A stretch of DNA of 64,000 nt, from NCBI GenBank assembly GCA_009809945.1, contig WTPW01000401.1, forward strand, positions 282,449 through 346,448. Direction: 5' to 3'. Shown here piece after piece: positions 58,730 through 64,000 of this stretch. Both the position numbers and the translations under genes were made by a program. The first letter of the stretch is position 1; the number at the start of each line of letters is the position of its first letter. The notes beneath the pieces are model-generated. The model was given only the letters and a program-made list of their open reading frames with translations. It had not been told where the DNA came from and did not search any database. This DNA comes from Gigaspora margarita. Its lineage: Eukaryota > Glomeromycota > Glomeromycetes > Diversisporales > Gigasporaceae.

Positions 58730-59340
58730 TTTCTTAGTATAGTCAATCATTACCTGTTGCACCCAGATTAGGAAAAATTGATATCTTTATATCTTTTGAT
58801 TTTTCTAATTTATCGAATTTATTTGATGTATCGTGATAACTTGTTAAAACAAGTAAGTGTAGTAGTAGTAGCGAACCAGTTAATTAAGAGACGCAGTAAT
58901 GTAAAACAGTATAAATACAATGTCTTCTGTCTATACAATAAAGTAACTTAGTTGATTTCGTAAGCTTGAAGCTTAGGAAAAGACTCAGATAGAGTTAAAC
59001 GTCGTTGAGTGATAACCTCCGAAATTAGAATAGAAGTGTTAGCTCAAGTAATTATCCCGAAGATCCTTGATTAATAAATTGTTATTATTATAAACTGATA
59101 ACCCCTAACCGATAGGTGAAATACGTATAAAAATCCAAATAACATGACCTCATATTAGAGCCTTGTGACATTATCTAGAGCTCAATTCAACCATAGTTAC
59201 TCGGCCAAGTCTATCCACGTCTCAATCGAAGCCTTACTGTTATTAGGGTTGAGTTAGAGTAGTTTAGTTGGTCATATTTTTGTAGTTGTGCTCTTTAGGC
59301 TTAGGGTATATTTTTACCCTCACAACGTACGTAACCACGT
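58730..59340. repeat. long dispersed repeat, copy 2
   Basis: Homologous to 36573-36676 plus 56541-56910. It contains CAGTATAAATAC (TATA-like, about 58910) and ACAATAAAG (about 58939), as an LTR might. Confidence 0.55.
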
Positions 59341-60385
59341 AAATATTAGAAGTGTAATATGAATATAAGGAGCCCTTGATGGGTTCAACAAAAATAGAGC
59401 TCTTGAGTGAAAAGTTCCAGAATAATGCCCTTAATAAATATGTAACCCAATGGAAAGTATGAATCTCTTGTCACTGTGCTCATTTGCCATTTATTTATGC
59501 TTTATAATTATGGCTAGAGCTAACCATTCTCTTCGAAACATCTTTTAATATCTTCTGGCCAATAAATTTTAATCGAAAACCGATTACTATTGAATTTTAC
59601 TACAAAAGAACCTAAATTTATTGACTCTAATGAGTTAAAAAAGGCAAAATTCATTTGATATAAAGGGTTGTTTAGAAATATTAATTTGCACATAAATTTA
59701 CTGTGGCATGATAAAAGGTAATTTTGTTTCTTAAGAAACTTTAATTTTTCTTAATTTTTAAAATTTTTCAATGCATTTTCTTTTTTTTTTTTTTACTTAA
59801 TTCTTTTTAGTTCATATAAATATATTTTTTCTTGCATTATTTATTTGCAAAAAAAGTTGCTTTTGTCCATTTGATGTTTAGTCTTAAAAAAAGATTCACT
59901 TCAATTTAATTAATGAACATTATGTTTGAATATGATAATAATTATGAAAGAGATTACAAATCTTCGTAAGCATTTGTTATTAGAGGTGGAATCGATGAAT
60001 AATGAATCATCTAAAAACCTTTGCAAGTTCTTCAGAAATTATTACAGTCATTTATTATCAAGAGTTTATTGGATATAAAAATTTTGCCAAAAAAAACTCA
60101 ATAACTCAAAATGCACATCAAAAAGTTTAACAGCTTTTAAAAGCATTAAATAATGAATTTAAAGACATTAATATTCTATATTTTTTATAGTAATGAGAAA
60201 GATGTTATTTTTATTGCTGACAAACCTAAAAATTGGAACATAACAATTATACCAATAGTAAGGTAACAAAAAAATGCCGAAGATAGACGAAAAAAATAAA
60301 ATTAAATGAATTTATAAGTCATTCTACAATCAAGTTATACATTAAAAAAGCAATGATATATTTATGATAAACCTCTAGGGCACTT
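59341..60385. other. AT-rich intergenic DNA
   Basis: 59390-59590 is a copy of the 19.54-kb repeat. No gene is seen. Confidence 0.45.
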
Positions 60386-60399
60386 TCAATAGGATGTTA

Positions 60400-61386
60400 A
60401 TTAATCTCGAATAACTTCATACTCTTCAGTAATGTAGCGAAATCCAAATTTACAATTGGCATCAAATGACTAGTTTGTTGATTATGGCTTCTAATATTTC
60501 AGCTTTGAATGATCAACACTTACAAATGGGATTTATTTAGAGATTAAAGACAGACTCAGTTCCTGAAATAATTTTTCTTTTACATTTGGATATTTACAAA
60601 AATAGAAGATTATATACAAAGTTTGTTAAAAGTTTAAATATAGAAAAAATGATAGCAATAAAAATAAGAAATAATAAGTAAATAAGAAGTAAATCTTGAG
60701 TAATTCATAAGTAAATTGATAAGGAAATATTACTTTTATAGTATCTGCGCCAGCTCCGAATGCTTCTAACAATTTATTTCTGATCTCTTTTGATCATGAA
60801 ATCTAAGTAAAGTTGTTTTAAATAAGAATTGGCCATATTTCTGATAATTGAACCATAATATCTCAAAAATGTTTAACTAAAATGAAGAACATGAAGCTTT
60901 CAATGTGCTTTATTAATGCTTTGACGAATTTGTTCTTCTTCAACCAGTTCAGGAATCGAATATGTATGTTCACCAGTGTCTACTATAGAAATAACATCAC
61001 TCAAAATGCATGAAACCACGCAGAAAAATCTGTTTTTAGAGTCCAATTATCGTTATTTTTATTGTTTGAAGAGTTTTGCTTTCCAAGGGACTGCCGGTGT
61101 CAACTTAATTCTTCAAACAATTTATTTGAGACTTTACAGTAGTATCCATAAAATAAGGTATCAATAATTCCTGAGTAAAGAATGTCTATTATATCTCCAA
61201 CTTTTATAAACATCATTACTCTGATCCCCTGTCCATAAAATCACATTTCATCTTAACCTTGCGAATCAGGGACCTCATTAGATATTTAGAAGACATAATT
61301 TTCTCAATATATTCTGGTTGTGATGGAATGATACTCCTCTGTCCATTAAACATTATTTCACAGATAACTTCATATTTTGACGACAT
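60400..61386 (-). pseudogene. possible decayed gene of unknown family
   Basis: ATG 61384-61386 opens 56 codons (MSSKYEVICEIMFNGQRSII...) ending at TAA 61216-61218. Further minus-strand pieces with coding look, DVISIVDTGEHTYSIPELVEEEQIRQ (about 60915-60995) and CKFGFRYITEEYEVIRD (about 60400-60460), lie downstream in varying frames. They could be exons or remnants. I do not recognise the family. Confidence 0.25.
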
Positions 61387-61389
61387 GAG

Positions 61390-62900
61390 TATAGAACTAC
61401 TTTAAACTGCAAAAGGCGATATTATGAAGGTTTCTAATGATTGGAAAAGGCAATGGACCAGGGAGTGGATGGGGGAGAGTTAATAAAAATTAAAACATAG
61501 GTAGCGAACATTAGGACAAAAAGGCTTTAATAATTTTTTGAATCATCATTTTGAATTATAAGTACTTGTGCAGTAAGAGATTTAATTATTTGCCAAAAAT
61601 CAAAACTAAACCTTTGCTATTTTTTTTTTGGAGTTACATGTATATTGTGTACCAACTTGATAGGGAAAAGTATAATATAATTATATGCTATAGTCTAGAT
61701 TTAACCATAAAACCAATTCTAAATATCAATACTATTAGGTTTTTATATTTGCTTTTTTTCAGAAAACCATTACATTTAGTAATGAGTTCACTGAATATTA
61801 GTACGTACATCTTTACATGAATGGAGAAATCTGTAAAGATCGTTAACTCGATCAATTTTCATATGAATATGGGTTTGCAATAATGAAAAACACATTATTT
61901 TAATTGGTCTGCAAATGATCATGTGCATTGTGGCTGACGAATACCTCTAATTGATTGAAAATAATCCATGATTGCTGACAATTTTATGCTATATAAACCA
62001 AGAAATTTTCAGACTCAGAAGCTTTGATCACAACAATACAATTATTGTTTATATTAATTTACTTGTGAAAATTAACAATCTTAATAGACGACTACGGACC
62101 AAGTTAAGCAATTTCTCTCTGAATAGAAGAATATATTTCTAGAATTAAACTTATGGCTTTAATAAATGCATACAGTACAATTTGCACATCGCCACAAACC
62201 ATACTACGTATTAATTAAGAGATTTAATAATAGGGAATTCTCATTATTTTTTGTGCTATATTTTCATTTCGTCATACAATTGTATCAGCATATTAAAGTA
62301 AAATTTGTGATCTAGCTAAATAAGTAAACTTACATTTGGTTTTGCTTCATTACCAAACATCAAATAACTGCATACGAACACAAGGATGTAGACAATTGGA
62401 TCCACTCATAAATTACGTTTACCATTGCTTGAACATATTTATTGTAATAAAATTTGAAAAGCTTACCAGCTCATGTATTAAATAAGTAAATAGGAGTTTT
62501 GCAAGTTTTCTGTAGAACAATTTTGTGCTGAATAATTTATTATTTTTAGAAAGATACGTTGAGTCTAACTTATTTAGAATTTTTTTAAAATAAGATCATC
62601 TGACTGACAAGATCTGTTTTCGCCAAATTTCTGCATAAACTAAATAAATATAGAGTATAAGTTCTAGATGTACAGATTTAGTTCCTATAATAAACCAATT
62701 CATAATCATTAAATCTACCTTTTTACATGAGAGTAAAAAAAACAATTATTGTTTTAATTAGTGATAAGTGACACTATGTCAAGATTTAAAAATCTTCGTG
62801 TACCAAAATTTCGAAAAATAAAACACTGTTGCCATATTTTTGATTTCATTTTTTAAATGTAATTTATTAATGCATTATTGTCAAGGTCATGAGACTCGTC
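61390..62900. other. AT-rich intergenic DNA
   Basis: Nothing beyond short uninformative open frames. Confidence 0.4.
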
Positions 62901-62904
62901 CTTT

Positions 62905-63055
62905 ACTATATCATAAAAAAGGAACGCCCATCCTTTAAAAATAACATATAATAATATATATAAAAAAGACATTCATCCTTTAACTTAGTATATCATAATC
63001 TACATATAAAAAAAGTCCACCCTTTACAATAACATAATATATAAAAGAAATAAAG
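62905..63055. repeat. short tandem repeat, about 60 bp, three copies
   Basis: Units with ATCATAAAAAAGGAACGCCC, CATCCTTTAA and AACATATAATA, diverged. Confidence 0.5.
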
Positions 63056-63260
63056 TAACTTCTTGAAATTGGTTAAAAATTTGCAAATCAAACATGCCGA
63101 AATCAAGAGCTTTTCGAATTTGGTCGAATAATGTCCGGTCCAGATCCAGCTCATGTTCATACACTAGGGAAAACAAAAAGATTTCTTTAAATAAATTATA
63201 TTTTGTTGTATCTTTCTTTTTTTTTTTAACGATTTTTAGGTAAAAAGAATGAGAACTGAT

Positions 63261-64000
63261 TTATAAATCGGTAGGAATTTCAGGCAAATCTAATTTGCTT
63301 GTTATCTCTTGCGTATTGATAGGTTTGCTGGTGTACATGTGATTTGGATATTTTGGTGATTCAATATTAAGTTGAATTTTATCGGCTTTCAAGAATTGGT
63401 TTTTGATTTCATTATTATTATCCTTACTCATCTCGTAAAGCCAATAACCAATTACGTTACAAAGAACAGTTGCTGTGGGTCGTTTATTTTGATCCTGGTC
63501 CATGCATTCCTTAGCTAATTCAACGTAACAATCAAGTACGTGTATTTCCTTATCAAATTCTGGTCTTTTTCCCCGGCAAATTTTTACTGAAAGATTAGTG
63601 TTGAAAGATTCACCGTCAAATGCTCTTCTTCCAGTTGAAACTTCATACATAATAACTCCAAAGCTGTAGATATCTGCCGCTTGCGTGAATGAATGACCCA
63701 TTAGGACTTCGGGTGCTACGTATGGAATAATACCACTAATTTCTTTTTTTGGATTCATATTAGATGATGTTGAAAGTCCTAAATCTGTAATGTATGCACT
63801 ATGTAAATGATCTTGCAAGATATTTCCGGAATGTAAATCTCGATGAATCAATTCTTGAGAATGGATTGATTCAAGGTCTGAAGCGATACTATACAACACA
63901 TTCAATTTATCTTTCCATTTCATTTGTGCGACCGACTCAAGGTTTTGACGCAATGAGCCTTCACTCGCATATTTCAAAACGATAATATAATCGTTAGATT
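63261..64000 (-). CDS. protein kinase, partial at the window edge
   Basis: The minus-strand frame is open to the right edge, so the 5' part (glycine loop, Lys) is outside. It shows LIHRDLHSGNIL (catalytic Asp present), AYITDLG, YVAPEVL and DIYSFGVIMYEVSTG, then the same C-terminal tail style (SPKYPNHMYTSKPINTQEI) as genes 1 and 2, ending EIPTDL. It is a diverged member of the same TKL-like family, about 60% similar by eye. Whether it also carries Sel1 repeats cannot be seen. Confidence 0.85.
   Translation of the reverse strand, partial: SNDYIIVLKYASEGSLRQNLESVAQMKWKDKLNVLYSIASDLESIHSQELIHRDLHSGNILQDHLHSAYITDLGLSTSSNMNPKKEISGIIPYVAPEVLMGHSFTQAADIYSFGVIMYEVSTGRRAFDGESFNTNLSVKICRGKRPEFDKEIHVLDCYVELAKECMDQDQNKRPTATVLCNVIGYWLYEMSKDNNNEIKNQFLKADKIQLNIESPKYPNHMYTSKPINTQEITSKLDLPEIPTDL

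Overview
The window looks like nuclear DNA of an arbuscular mycorrhizal (Glomeromycotina, Rhizophagus-like) fungus. This is an inference from three things: very AT-rich DNA, two paralogous Sel1-repeat/protein-kinase fusion genes with short GT-AG introns, and dense nested transposons. Nothing bacterial (operons, Shine-Dalgarno sites, CRISPR) is seen. Host-type genes are few: a Sel1-kinase gene at 16.0-19.3 kb, its paralog at 33.6-36.1 kb, a kinase running off the right edge (63.26-64.0 kb), a damaged plus-strand gene at 0.44-1.4 kb and a doubtful remnant near 61 kb.

The most unusual object fills about 1.4-13.1 kb on the minus strand. It is a reverse-transcribing element of about 11.7 kb. In transcription order it has a TATA box (about 13.12 kb), a leader of about 1.2 kb with four primer-binding-site-like motifs, a train of eight tiny membrane-type or proline-rich ORFs, two small alpha-helical ORFs, a Gag-like protein with a CCHC knuckle and an Asn/Arg-rich tail, a retropepsin-like domain, an endonuclease IV (AP endonuclease) domain with all expected metal ligands, a charged linker, then reverse transcriptase and RNase H. 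Several ORFs are joined by ATGA, TAATG or TAAAATG stop/start junctions. I see no integrase and no LTR. This resembles a pararetrovirus plan (Caulimoviridae-like), but I know of no described fungal element with this gene set. The copy is damaged (five in-frame stops, two frameshifts) and carries scattered single Ns, as if several copies were collapsed in the assembly.

13.1-36.6 kb holds the Sel1-kinase duplication: gene 1, a gutted copy at 27.4-28.6 kb with only a kinase-tail remnant, and gene 2. Gene 1 has HRN instead of HRD and may be a pseudokinase. Between them lie small DNA transposons recognised by inverted ends and target duplications: a Tc1-like palindrome with a Mutator-like element nested in it, a pogo-like element containing a solo LTR, a 54-bp hAT-like micro-MITE, and others.

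36.6-56.9 kb is a Russian-doll stack. A hAT-like element is split by a LINE (endonuclease, RT, RNase H, zinc finger). The LINE is split by a 10.9-kb gene-less insert, a 1-kb tRNA-derived SINE and a Harbinger-like element. The insert contains at least five further hAT/Tc1-type elements and a truncated SINE. CpG is strongly depleted here.

56.5-64 kb holds two copies of a long repeat, two hAT elements with 8-bp target duplications (one around an N gap), mostly featureless AT-rich DNA and the partial kinase gene.
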